Shown: positions 35,987 to 46,487 of the stretch, in pieces | How positions within the stretch are numbered: the first letter of the stretch is position 1 | How the letters are laid out: each line of letters begins with the position of its first letter | Assembly (NCBI GenBank): GCA_037176845.1 | Contig: JAYKXP010000023.1 | Location: 310,001 to 374,000, forward strand | DNA length: 64,000 bases | Reading direction: 5' to 3' | Source: Paramarasmius palmivorus | Lineage: Eukaryota > Basidiomycota > Agaricomycetes > Agaricales > Marasmiaceae | Notes under the pieces: model-generated | Database searches by the model: none | Told to the model about the DNA's origin: nothing | The model's input: the letters and a program-made list of their open reading frames with translations, nothing else | Made by a program: the position numbers and the translations under genes

Positions 35987-37557
35987 TGTTGATGGGGAGG
36001 TAGCTGCGCTGACAACCAAGGGGGTCTTTTATCGTTCATTTCCAGGTACATGTTAGCGCTGAAGACGTGCCTATCATTCACTTCAGATGTAATAATAGCT
36101 TCTAGGATTCTTCAACCAGTTCAGAGTCACAATGGTCAGCGCCGTTCAAGTCCCTGGGTCGGTGAGCAGATACAAAAAGACAGAGCAACGCCTCGATACA
36201 CACCATGTAGAAAACGAGCTTTTAGTATACCCAAGTAGATCTTGATGCGTGTCTAGACAATAAAAAAGGGACCATGTCAAGTGTAGAAGGCACTTTGCTA
36301 TATATAGACGAGTGTAGCACAAGTCAAACAATTCCACGTTCTATTCTAGCGGCACCGTCCCTTGCTCCGTAACTGGACAAGAGGTTGTTCTCCGGCAGGG
36401 GGAATGCATGCGGAATCAGCGCTCGCTGTTCAAACATGACGGTTGGACGGGGCCTGAGCTTGATGGGATGTTCATCGTGACTCGAAAAGCGCTTTTTGGT
36501 CACTACAGCATAGTCCTGGCCCGCAGGGGTCATGAGTGGTAGTGTTTGTATTGAGGGATCTTTTGAGCGTGTTACGGGGAATACGGAAGGAGTTTGGCAG
36601 ATGGGATCGCATATGTGTCTTACTTGGACTTTGTATCAAGCACATGTTGTGTCCTGGTTGTGATAGCAAGCTGTTTACAGCTCATTCGAAAAGTAATGTG
36701 AGAAAATGGTTTGGGCGGAGAAAGGTTTTATGACAGACACACCTGAGAACATGATCTTCCAAATACAGCCCTACTTATTTGAATGATCCCTGCGCTTTTC
36801 CGTGTCCAGAACAAGATCCTGCGAATGAGGAAACTTCGGAATAGTCATCGTTGTGAAAAAGTGCAAAGAAACCCTAACCTGAGTGTCTGGTTGAATGCAC
36901 GATGCTGGTCACATGGGTCACATGCCAAGACGTGTCTTGGCGCGTCGAGAATTAAGCTGGAACACTGGATCTGTCAGGCCAGTGATGGCGAGTGCTAGGT
37001 CCTCATAAGAAGCAACAAAGGTGGAGATTTAAAATGAGCACAACGTACAATCCGAATTGAAATTTCGGGCACTAGTAGCTACAGAGACTCGGATGAGCCG
37101 GAGGTAAGCCTCGTGTACCAGTGAAAGCTCAATGGCAGCGGAACGACTCTGTGGTTCATGAAAAGATTCATATTCAAATCATTCCTTTGACCTTTTACTT
37201 ACGAAAATATCGCGCATACATGGCGTACTTGCGCTATTCTAAATTCCATAATCCTGCTGGCGCTAGCTCGAACCGTCCGGATGCTCAGGTGACGATCGAC
37301 TTCATAAACCGTGCGTGACGTCATCTCAAGGTGGATAGACGAAGTCGACTTTTGTTATTATCAGCCTAAATTGTAATGATACCAATATTGTTACACTATT
37401 TCCGCTTTCCTCCGGCTCTCTAGCATTTATCGACTCCACAATACCGGATCCTCGTTGAAGAAGGCTATCTCTTCATTCCTGAATGTGTCAGGAATGACAC
37501 GCGTATCTCCTCCTTTCAGCTGCATTATTCTCTGGGTTTGGTGTCACATCGATCTGT
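35987..37557. other. Intergenic
   Basis: About 1.6 kb. Short ORFs (36536-36733 plus, 36472-36669 minus and others) have no family similarity. No repeat was recognised. Confidence 0.4.
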
Positions 37558-39880
37558 TCAGAATGTAGTATGGCTAGGATGGCTCACCCCTGCACTGTAA
37601 TTGTCGTGCCCATTTGTTTTGTGCGTAGGCCAAATCGGTCCTTGAAGTACATTGTGTCAAGTCAAGAGTAAATAAAACGTGAACTTTGAAGCGTACTCTT
37701 GGATCCTTTCCCATCATTCGGGTCCAGAGAAGTCACAAACGCGATCCAGTAGTCCATCATATTCCTACTTAGCTCCGATGCCGAGCTGCTAGCGATTCTA
37801 GTTTTATTCTCTTGAAAAAGGGTGCCGAATACGTATGGAATCTCCGAAGCATGTGGTACTGAGTTCTCGATTAGATTCGTAACAAGAAACGAACAGAAGT
37901 CGCACCCCCCAAAGATCCGGGCGTATAAGGTTGGGTCGCAAACTCGGGCGGAAACACAGATGCCGCGTTCGGATCTGCGAAGAGATACGAGTACGCTTTG
38001 GCCCCGAGACCTGCTTCGTGTAGCTTTTGTAGCATCATCCTGCGTTCAGCATGTATCAATAGGTCGGTTACTGCGAAGAACATGAGGATTTGTCACGGTT
38101 AATAACAAAGGGCGACAAGCACCGATAGCAGCCAGACGTTTATACTCCCTGCTTAACCCAAATGTGCTATTGCCTGTCCCAAACGGCGAGCCAAGACATG
38201 GGTCGCTTGGATATAACCTGAGGAGGTGATTCACCGCAGCCTCGAGAGCATCCTCACCGCGGGGCGAGGGAGACATGATTGCCATCAAGGTATTGCGAAC
38301 TTGTTCTGGGGTCGAGACGATCTGAGGCGTGATGAATGTTGCTGGGGAGATGTTCGATCTATTATTCTGGTGTGAAGAAAGGAGCGAATGAAAGCTTACC
38401 TTCGTCTACATTTGCACCAATCATAACCGCTACATTCCCAAGCCCGAGATTTTCGAGGTGCACAGTAGAAGGGAACACTCTCACAATTTCGTTGTCAAGA
38501 TTAGGGAACCAGTTACCAAAGGTGGGAAATGTCAAACCCTCGTCGATATATGCCTGGATTATGCGCTCGGTATCCAATTGGCGGAGGCAGTCGAATTGTT
38601 TGTGGCCTGGTAGTGAGCTGGTGCATACTTTGGTAGCGTTAACAAAAGAGTCCCAAACATTCGTTCGATGAGTATCCGTTGGGGGTACCGTTGGGACGGT
38701 CCCTGAAGATTGAAGAATCTAAAGTGTGAGAGGATAAACGCATCAAGTTACATTCAGATTTGAAAGACTTACCATCCCACGAACGAGTCCTTTAAGGTGA
38801 CCGTTGAAAAAGAGAAGCTCGATTGCTCTTGCTCCGGCACTTTCACCGAATACTGTTATCTGCAAGAATGCGGTCAGCATCACCATGACTTTATCCGACA
38901 CTATAATTTTGACCTTTTCTGGATCACCGCCAAATTCGAATCCGTGCGCCTTGATCCATTGCAACGCAGCGAGCATGTCTTTCAATCCCAAATTCACTGT
39001 GGCATCTTTGATCGCCGCTTCACTTTGAGGGAATCCCAGAGGCCCGAGGCGATAGTTAATTGTGACAACCATGACAGGGGTATCCTTCAAGTGATGATTA
39101 GGATTAGTTTAGCTGAAATTTGAAGGGAAAGATACAACGTACCCTTTCGACACTACGTGCTACGAGAGGCACACCATTGTACCTCCCACCATGTCCCACA
39201 ACGTAACCGCCACCATGGATCCATACCATCATCGGAAGCTTCTGTCCCCGGTCTAGGAATGTGCTAGTTCCTGAGGGACGATAGATGGTTATCGTAAGAC
39301 AATCTTCTGAAACCATTGAGCCGGGAAGTTCCTGTAAAGAATGAATTCGATGATTTCTATGACGCTGGTCCCTAGTGCGTCATAATACTCACGGCTTGAA
39401 TACACGCCTTCCCCGGTTTTGTGGCGTCCAACACATGTCCATGAGTATCCACGGAGGCTTTCGCGACCGGAGGGCGGAAGCGCAGGCCACGGATAGGCAC
39501 TTCGGCGTATGGAATACCTAGGACAGTACTAGTGAGCGCACAATTTAATCATACTACTCAGCGTAAGGCTCACCTCCGAAGAGTTGAACGTCGGTTCCTT
39601 GATATCGATGCACCCGGCCGATGATGGTGCTGCTACCAACGACGATGCGAACTTCCGAGTCGTAGAAAGGATTGTTGAGCCGCACAAGCCAAGATCCCCA
39701 TATTACGACAAAAATGGAAAAGAGGATAGATTTTTTCTGCAGTAGCGTCCCGGGACGCAACGTATTATGTTTTGGCCGGTCTTTTGAGTTACTTGAGTGT
39801 GATAAGGACGCATCGGTTGGCTTTGAGTTTGTTGAGGATGATTGCACCATCTGAGGCGCTTTGTCTTGGTGTTGGTTCAT
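37558..39880 (-). CDS. Type-B carboxylesterase with N-terminal membrane anchor
   Basis: Alpha/beta-hydrolase expected to cleave carboxyl esters or lipids. The ATG at 39880 precedes about 50 hydrophilic residues and one hydrophobic segment (ILFSIFVVIWGSWLV), which predicts a type II membrane protein with the enzyme outside the cytosol. The esterase domain has VPIRGLRFRPPVA, SEDCLTITIYRP, the oxyanion motif WIHGGGYVVGHGG, the nucleophile motif FGESAGARA (about 38825-38853) and the acidic residue in GANVDEGKLSF. A 47-nt intron within the GGGGGG/GTGCGA stretch near 37906 brings in LGVPHASEIPYVFG, with the catalytic His. The last exons give DYWIAFVTSLDPNDGKGSK and RPIWPTHKTNG, ending at TGA 37558-37560. 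It has about nine short introns. The full catalytic triad can be read. Confidence 0.87.
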
Positions 39881-41630
39881 GGAGGAGCTATCGTCTTATA
39901 TGTGATGAGCCAACGCCGCCTAGGTCTCCAAATGCACTTGGATGTTGAACCTTAACTGACAATTGACGTTAGCACCTGAATGGGTTAAATGACAAAATCT
40001 GATTACATGGATTAGGATTACGGGAAGCCTGTAAAGGGAGGAGGTACTCATTGACCTATGAGAGTATACCTTTGACCCATCATGTCTTGTTCTTTGTAGG
40101 CTGCTGCTTTGACTATCCATTCTGGCCCATCAAGCACTGAGATTTTCCCTCTTCGACTTATCTTGGACGAGAATGGTTTTAACAGGTGCATTTCCGACAC
40201 GAGCTCCACATTGTACCACGCTGTTATCGCGATTCGGCGCAGAGAACACTAGATTTTGGTCAGACGTCTGGAGGTGATGATCGCTCGGATAAGAGTGAGG
40301 AAGCCGCGGCACGGATACCACGTGGTCCAGTTGAAATCCATTACGTACGTTACCGTTCTCGCTATTAGTATGTCTGCTTCGCGCCCATCATACCAGCTAG
40401 CCATTAGAGCCGTTCCTCTCAGCAAGCAGCTGATGATGCCATTCTTTTTTCAAGGGGGAATTTAAGTTGGGGGGCGAATACGATGAGAGGTGGTCCTTCA
40501 CCGCTCTCTCGACCACAAGATAATCATCAGACCTTCCCCACTACTTCTCACAGGGCATCAAGATGAAAATGACATTCGCTGTCCCGATCTGGATCAAGAA
40601 GAATGATTCCAGAAGGAGCGAGCATTGATTAAGCACAGAGGATAACGAGGAACGGCTACGGTAGTAGTCCGGCGAGTTTCTACTGCTCGTCTCTCTAATC
40701 TGTCACTTACCCTAACCCTTTGCTAATCCTTATCTGTGCACATTTTTTCTCAACCTTATTAAAGCACATACAGAACGACTATTACCTCGTAGCCACGGTG
40801 TAACGGAGCTACTGTGTTGGACACTCGAATAGCAATGGAAGGCAATGCTTACATAGGAGAGTGAGGGAGAAGGCCGTAGGGACCGCAGTCGTCAGGAATG
40901 CGCCTTGTGGGAGTGCCCGTATTTTCGGATAACGTGCGTGCTCTAAATATCCATTTTGCGCAAATGTATTCAAGTCGAGTATGTTCTTTAGTTTTGATCA
41001 AGCCATCTTGGGGTTAGCAGGACCATCTTTGTGAATTGCGATAACTCAACAGGCACACATTTCAGTCATAGCCTAGGAGCATAGTAACGGAGAGTAACGG
41101 GCGCTGTGGGAATTTCAATACCAGTTACGTTTCGAGACTCGACTGCGCCGTCAAGCTAACTCCGAAAGTACGCGATTCTTCCTCTAGATCCATATCTTAC
41201 CCTATCTTACCTCACATCTAAACTAGTAGAATCATCGCATTCCAGGATTACTGTGGGATCGGATACGAATTGAAGTGTTAGAAGGCATATAACGGGTGAC
41301 ACTTGTGTGATAAAACGCCCAGAAATCCAATGGCAAGGACAATCAGACTCTCGAAACCTCCAATGCTGAGCGTTATCCGTAGCTTGCGTGATATCTGGGA
41401 ACTCGCTGAGGTACATAACTCGACCCAAAAGTCAATCCCCGAACCTACAACAATCATTCATCACGGGATAATTACCCCGTTTTTCCGTCGGGATTGATTA
41501 CCATAACCCTCACTCTCTCTAAACATGTTTGAACGGAGAACAGCCAGTGAGTCTTGACAACATCCTTGTTCATTGAACTTGCTCTAATTATAAGCCGTCT
41601 TAATACATTAGAGTAAAATCAGTACGTTTT
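39881..41630. other. Intergenic
   Basis: About 1.75 kb between the carboxylesterase start (minus) and the laccase 1 promoter (plus), so probably regulatory for both. No supported ORF or repeat was found, apart from the promoter elements listed separately. Confidence 0.4.
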
Positions 41631-41666
41631 ACTCTCGCGAGAGTCGGACTAGATATGCGTATAAAG
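41631..41666 (+). promoter_or_regulatory. Laccase 1 core promoter: palindrome and TATA box
   Basis: A 14-base perfect palindrome, ACTCTCGCGAGAGT (41631-41644), lies 16 bases before a TATAAAG box (41660-41666). The TATA box is 35 bases before the ATG at 41701, which argues against the in-frame ATG at 41668 as the start. CTCTCGCGAG also precedes the TATA box of laccase 2. Confidence 0.55.
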
Positions 41667-41700
41667 GATGGAGAGGCAAATGTGCGGCATCAGCAAAGAA

Positions 41701-44164
41701 ATGCCTCGTCTTCACTTCTTCTCTCTCATCCTTTTATTCAATGACTCGTTTGCTTCAATCGGGCCTGTTGCAGACCTCGTCATCAGCAACCAGGATGTAT
41801 CGCCGGACGGGTTCACTCGTGGTGCAGTCGTCGCTGGAGGGACTGTCATTGGACCTCTTATCGCTGGAAATAAGGCAAGCAACAGGCTTCAGCCCGCCCT
41901 GTAATTCATAAAGACCTGACTCCCTGATAGGGCGACAACTTTCAGATCAACGTGATCAACAACTTGAACGACAGTACGATGCTGCAAACCACCAGCATTG
42001 TGAGGATATTCTTTCTATTTCTGCGCAAGACTTATTCAACCTGTCGAAAGCATTGGCATGGACTCTTCCAGAAGACGACTAACTGGGATGATGGTGTTGC
42101 GTTCGTCAACCAGTGCCCGATCGCCAAAGGAGACAGCTTTTTGTATGATTTTACTGTCCCTGATCAAGCCGGGACCTTTTGGTATCACTCGCATCTCTGT
42201 AAGCTTCATACCCGACACATCATTATGATATGTTCTCTAATTGCTTTTTAGCAACTCAGTATTGTGACGGTCTTCGTGGACCCCTTGTCGTATATGATCC
42301 CGATGACCCTCATGCATCTCTGTATGATGTAGATGATGGCAAGTGCGACATTGATAGCAGTTCATGATTCGCTAACATATCCGTCTATCAGAGTCGACTG
42401 TCATCACCCTCGCAGATTGGTACCACGCCAAGGCTAAAACTATTACAATCGGGTGTGTCCATAACGCTTTTCAATCAGGCTAGATCGTAATACTCTCAAT
42501 AGGACCCCCGATTCTTCTTTAATTAATGGCCTAGGTCGCTGGTCTGAAGGAAACGAGACTGAGCTCGCAGTGGTGAATGTCACTCAAGGAACTCGGCAAG
42601 TCCTTGGCTTTCGAAATAGATTATGTGACTGATCCGTTCTCTAGGTATCGGATACGACTGATTAATACAGCATGCGATTCCGGTTTTACATTTTCAATTG
42701 ATAACCATACACTGTTCGTATTCCAGACGTTCGAGCGTGTTTCATGTTCACAGGTATTCGCAGAACGGTGATCGAGACTGATTCGGTCGAGAACGAGCCC
42801 ATCGAAGTGGACTCACTTGTGATTTATGCAGGTTAACGTTTTTTTATGAAATTATGAACTAATGCTTACCGATGTACAACACCACAGGTCAACGTTATTC
42901 CTTCGTTGTGAGTGGAGCATTATTCAAAATTCCTCTAGTTTACGTTACTACGTCCAACTCCAGCTCAACGCAGACCAACCCGTCGGAAATTACTGTATGT
43001 CCCAGATGTATACACTGGCTTGTGATAGAAGCTGATCATTCTTGACGATGTCAGGGATCCGAGCGAACCCCAACTCAGGCACAGAAGGCTTTACGAACGG
43101 AATCAATTCCGCGATTCTGCGATATGCTGGTGCTGACGATGCTGAACCGCCAACGCTTAACATCACCAACACCAACCAGCTGAATGAATCCAATCTCATT
43201 GTGAACAGTGCTCATCCAAATTCATACTAAAGACAGCATTGATAGAGCAAATTTGTTTTATAGCCGCTCGACAACCTAGCCGCTCCTGGTGATCCTGTTG
43301 TTGGCGGTGTCGATGTCGCGATGTTCCTTGACTTTGCTTTCGTGAGTGCTATATGATGGCCAGCTTCCCGAACAATGATTGCTATTTCATTAGACCAGCG
43401 ATGCGGTATTTACTGTGAATGGTGTGGAATACGTACCGCCCACCGTTCCGGTTCTATTGCAGATTCTTAGTGGTGCTCAAAGTGCCGACTCTCTTCTGCC
43501 TTCCGGATCAATTATCTCACTGCCAAGAAATGCAACAGTTGAGCTTTCGATGACTGGAGGTCTACTCGGACTTGAAGTAAGTCTCTTGTATGTGGAGCGG
43601 ATGTTATTGCTGATTACACTCCTATATAGCATCCCATGCACCTGCATGGTGTAAGTATTTTAAACTGAATAAGCGAATCGAACCTTATGATGATTCTACA
43701 GCATACCTTCAGCGTCGTTCGGGCTGCTGGTGCAAGCGACTACAATTTTGTGAACCCAGTGAGGGAGCCGCATCTCGACTCTTTGTATCCATCTTTTGAA
43801 CTGACATCCCTCTCTTCAGATTCGCCGGGATGTTGTTAACGCCGGTGATTCCACTGATAATGTCACCATTCGTTTCACGACGGATAACCCAGGTCCATGG
43901 ATCTTCCATTGTCATATTGACTGGCATTTGGCTACGTACGTTTTTTGAATCTGGTGTCAACACCGACTCTGATTTGATCTTCATCAAGTGGCTTTGCCGT
44001 CGTATTTGCTGAGAGGACCGATGAATGGAATTCAACAATTCATCCGACCGGTACGCATATACCCATTCAATTTCTGACGGCCAACGTGGTTGAATGGTTC
44101 AATCACAGATCAATGGGATAACCTCTGTCCTATCTATGATGCATTGAGCAGCAGCGATCTCTAG
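41701..44164 (+). CDS. Laccase 1 (multicopper oxidase, EC 1.10.3.2)
   Basis: Secreted phenol oxidase with four coppers. The start at 41701 gives a signal peptide ([18 protein letters not shown]) and mature start [19 protein letters not shown]. All four copper motifs are present: [30 protein letters not shown] (split by an intron after it) and FHCHIDWHL. The axial position near the T1 copper is Phe (HLATGF), as in higher-potential basidiomycete laccases. The C-terminus is [18 protein letters not shown], with TAG at 44162-44164. It has a dozen or more short introns. Three of them read as GC-AG: 41875-41930, 42339-42391 and 42596-42644, each needed to keep the frame. The exon plan matches laccase 2 (49159-51632). 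A convergent GH76-like gene follows. Confidence 0.93.
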
Positions 44165-44338
44165 GAACATTCTTCATGCCGCAATTTGAGATTCTCGGTT
44201 CTATCTTCGCTCAGTTCTTGTGTATTAATATTTAAACACGTTGTTTCCTGTTACTCTCCGTGTATGGTAACTTCAATCTATTGTACATAATCTAAGAAAG
44301 ACAGTTCGCCCAATTATATGCGCCCTGGTTGCATGAGT
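44165..44338. repeat. Laccase 1 3' flank, copied at 61757-61850
   Basis: The stretch from about 44180 to 44272 (TTGAGATTCTCGGTTC to CTCTCCGTGTATGGTAACTT) recurs at about 61770-61846 in the same orientation. The DNA directly beyond it (from about 44289) recurs from about 63015 onwards. It separates the convergent ends of laccase 1 and its GH76-like neighbour and may hold polyadenylation signals for both. Confidence 0.75.
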
Positions 44339-46487
44339 TTAACCGCCCATGGTAATCTCTTCGTATGGTGGTGGTTCAGTATTGTCCCTAGGTCCGCCAC
44401 TCGTTGATCGTTGGCTATGAGAAGCGTTACTAGCCTGAGTGTCCCGGCCTTTTCGACGAGTCTTGACAGTTTTGGAATTCTGTATCGTGAATGGTGAAAT
44501 GGTACTAGAGTCTCCTACACTATTTGCACGCCGTCGAAGAATAATAACCACACCAATAGCTACAATGATGAGGCCAACAACACCTGTGATCCCCCCTACA
44601 ATAGCGCTTATGTTTGCCTGTCTAGACGCCGATGATGAGGAAGAAGGAAGAGTCGTTCCTGGGCCTGGACTACTGGGAACGGTGCTGTTGCCTTCATTCG
44701 ATACCATTGTTGGAAGGGAGATGGCAGCGACCAGTACTTGGCATGCCGACGTTTGATTCAATGAGTCGAAAACAGACCACGGAGGCCCTGCCCAATCACC
44801 GCCATATTGGTTACTTTCTGGAGCCCTCGCTTGTTCGATAACTGCATTATACTGTGTGTGTATCGAATAGTCAGAGTGATTCCAGATGATTGAGATAAAG
44901 TTCTCTATACCTGGACGGAAAGGAAGCTCTGGATATACAATTTCATCTCTGGGCTGGAATTGCTGTTATACACAGCTCCCAGTGCGTGAGCGGTGTAGCC
45001 AGCATTACGGTCTACGTGAGTGAGTTTTCAAGTAACTAGCCCGTCTCAAAGAGTCCAGCTCACTCATGACGCCATCATCTTTCACCCATGTGCCGACTCG
45101 GGTAGTGGCCGATAATATTGCTTGTCTAATTCTATGCAGCGTCAGCCTGCGAGAAACGCACAGGATGAATAATCTCGTAGCTTACTGGTTCGCGGTGTCA
45201 TTTGACGAGGATTCCATACGTCCCCGCTCGATTGATTCCAAGACTGAAAGTCCGTGTATCATGGCTGCAGTATCTTCGGTAGAAAGAAGATCGTCCCGAA
45301 AACGCTTTGAGCAATCCACATCAATACTGATTGGTTCAATGATCCCTGGCATGCGAAACATATTTTGCTGGATAAACTGCGCAGTGCTTTGAGTGAAGTT
45401 CCAATACATGGCATTGGAAGTAAGTTGGGTGAGAAGACCTGAAAAACTACGTGAATCGTTAATATGCTGGTTGAGATCAGGCATAGGGACTGTCTACACG
45501 AGATAGAGCCTATTCAAAATCAGTAATGATGGTCACGGTAAACGATGATCTTGAAGTGAAGCACCCATTTTCATAGCCATAAAATAGAGGCCTATTTTCC
45601 GTGGAGTCCTAACATCATTTCAATAGATCATCAATGAGGCTTCAGCAATGTTTCCCGTACTCCGATGAGACCTCCGTTATAGCTGAAACCTAAATTACGT
45701 GGCGCAGGACCTGCGTCAGGACGATTTAGAGGAACTTGAAAGAAATCTAAATTCACGTTCTAGGTCGCATTTGAGATTGTCAGAGACAGTGCGATTCATT
45801 AACCTTGTCCAGACGCTTTCCGCTATATCTAGGAAGAAAGGCTTTTGGTAGGTCATGTACGCACGACAAGCTCCATATCCGTATAGGCTTCATGAATAAC
45901 TTGAGCGAAATGGCCAACCTGAACACGATACACTTACAGAAAGTAGAATAGCTGCATGTCTCCATGGTTGAAGAACTCCACGGTCAACAAATGAATACCT
46001 GAAAGCTCACATCATTGGGATCGAATACTCTGGTTAAAGGTCTGGTCAAATGGCGTTTTCGAAGACAATGTCAAATCAGTCACGATGGATTGGAAAGGTT
46101 CAATGTTCCGTCTCCTCGCCTTTCGTAAAAGGTTTCAACGTGGTTTTGATACTTCGTTGTGTTTGAGACATTATCAAGAGCCGAAAGCTGCATATGGAGG
46201 AGAGCTGTACTTCGAAGGCCACCGCTGACGCCTTCAGCTAGTTACAATCATCACGATCAATTCCATGTTCTATTCAAGCAACGGAAACCTACCAGTCATG
46301 AAAGTCAAGTCTGGATCAAGGCGATCAATGGCAAAATCCAATGCTGAAGTGGCTAATGATATTCTATCTTGGGTTGATATAGTGATATTGGGTTTCTGTA
46401 CTAACGGATGAGCCAGTGAATCGGGGGCAATAGTTGGCCAGAAATGCATACCCTCCAGCTCTGAGACGGAATTAGTGACTGTACCAT
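44339..46487 (-). CDS. GH76-like type I membrane protein A, PPxY tail
   Basis: Similar to fungal proteins annotated as glycoside hydrolase family 76 (alpha-1,6-mannan enzymes; six-hairpin fold). I could not find the DD catalytic pair of that family, so activity is uncertain. Exons read ALDFAIDRLDPDLTFMT, GGLRSTALLHMQLSALDNVS, YGYGACRAYMTYQKPFFLDI, GFSYNGGLIG, FIQQNMFRMPGIIEPISI, STEDTAAMIHGLSVLE and GGDWAGPPWSVFDSLNQTSA. A Ser-rich linker, one TM helix (IVGGITGVVGLIIVAIGVVI) and a short basic RRR stop-transfer lead to a cytosolic tail ending in PPPYEEITMGG. The N-terminal exon reads MVQSLIPSQSWR from ATG 46487. The signal peptide present in paralogues B and C is not seen here; a longer frame to 46673 does not supply one. 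Confidence 0.68.

Noticed and set aside
41668..41700. In-frame ATG upstream of the laccase 1 start ([11 protein letters not shown])
   Set aside because: It lies one base after the TATA box and would put polar residues before the signal peptide; 41701 fits both promoter and leader.
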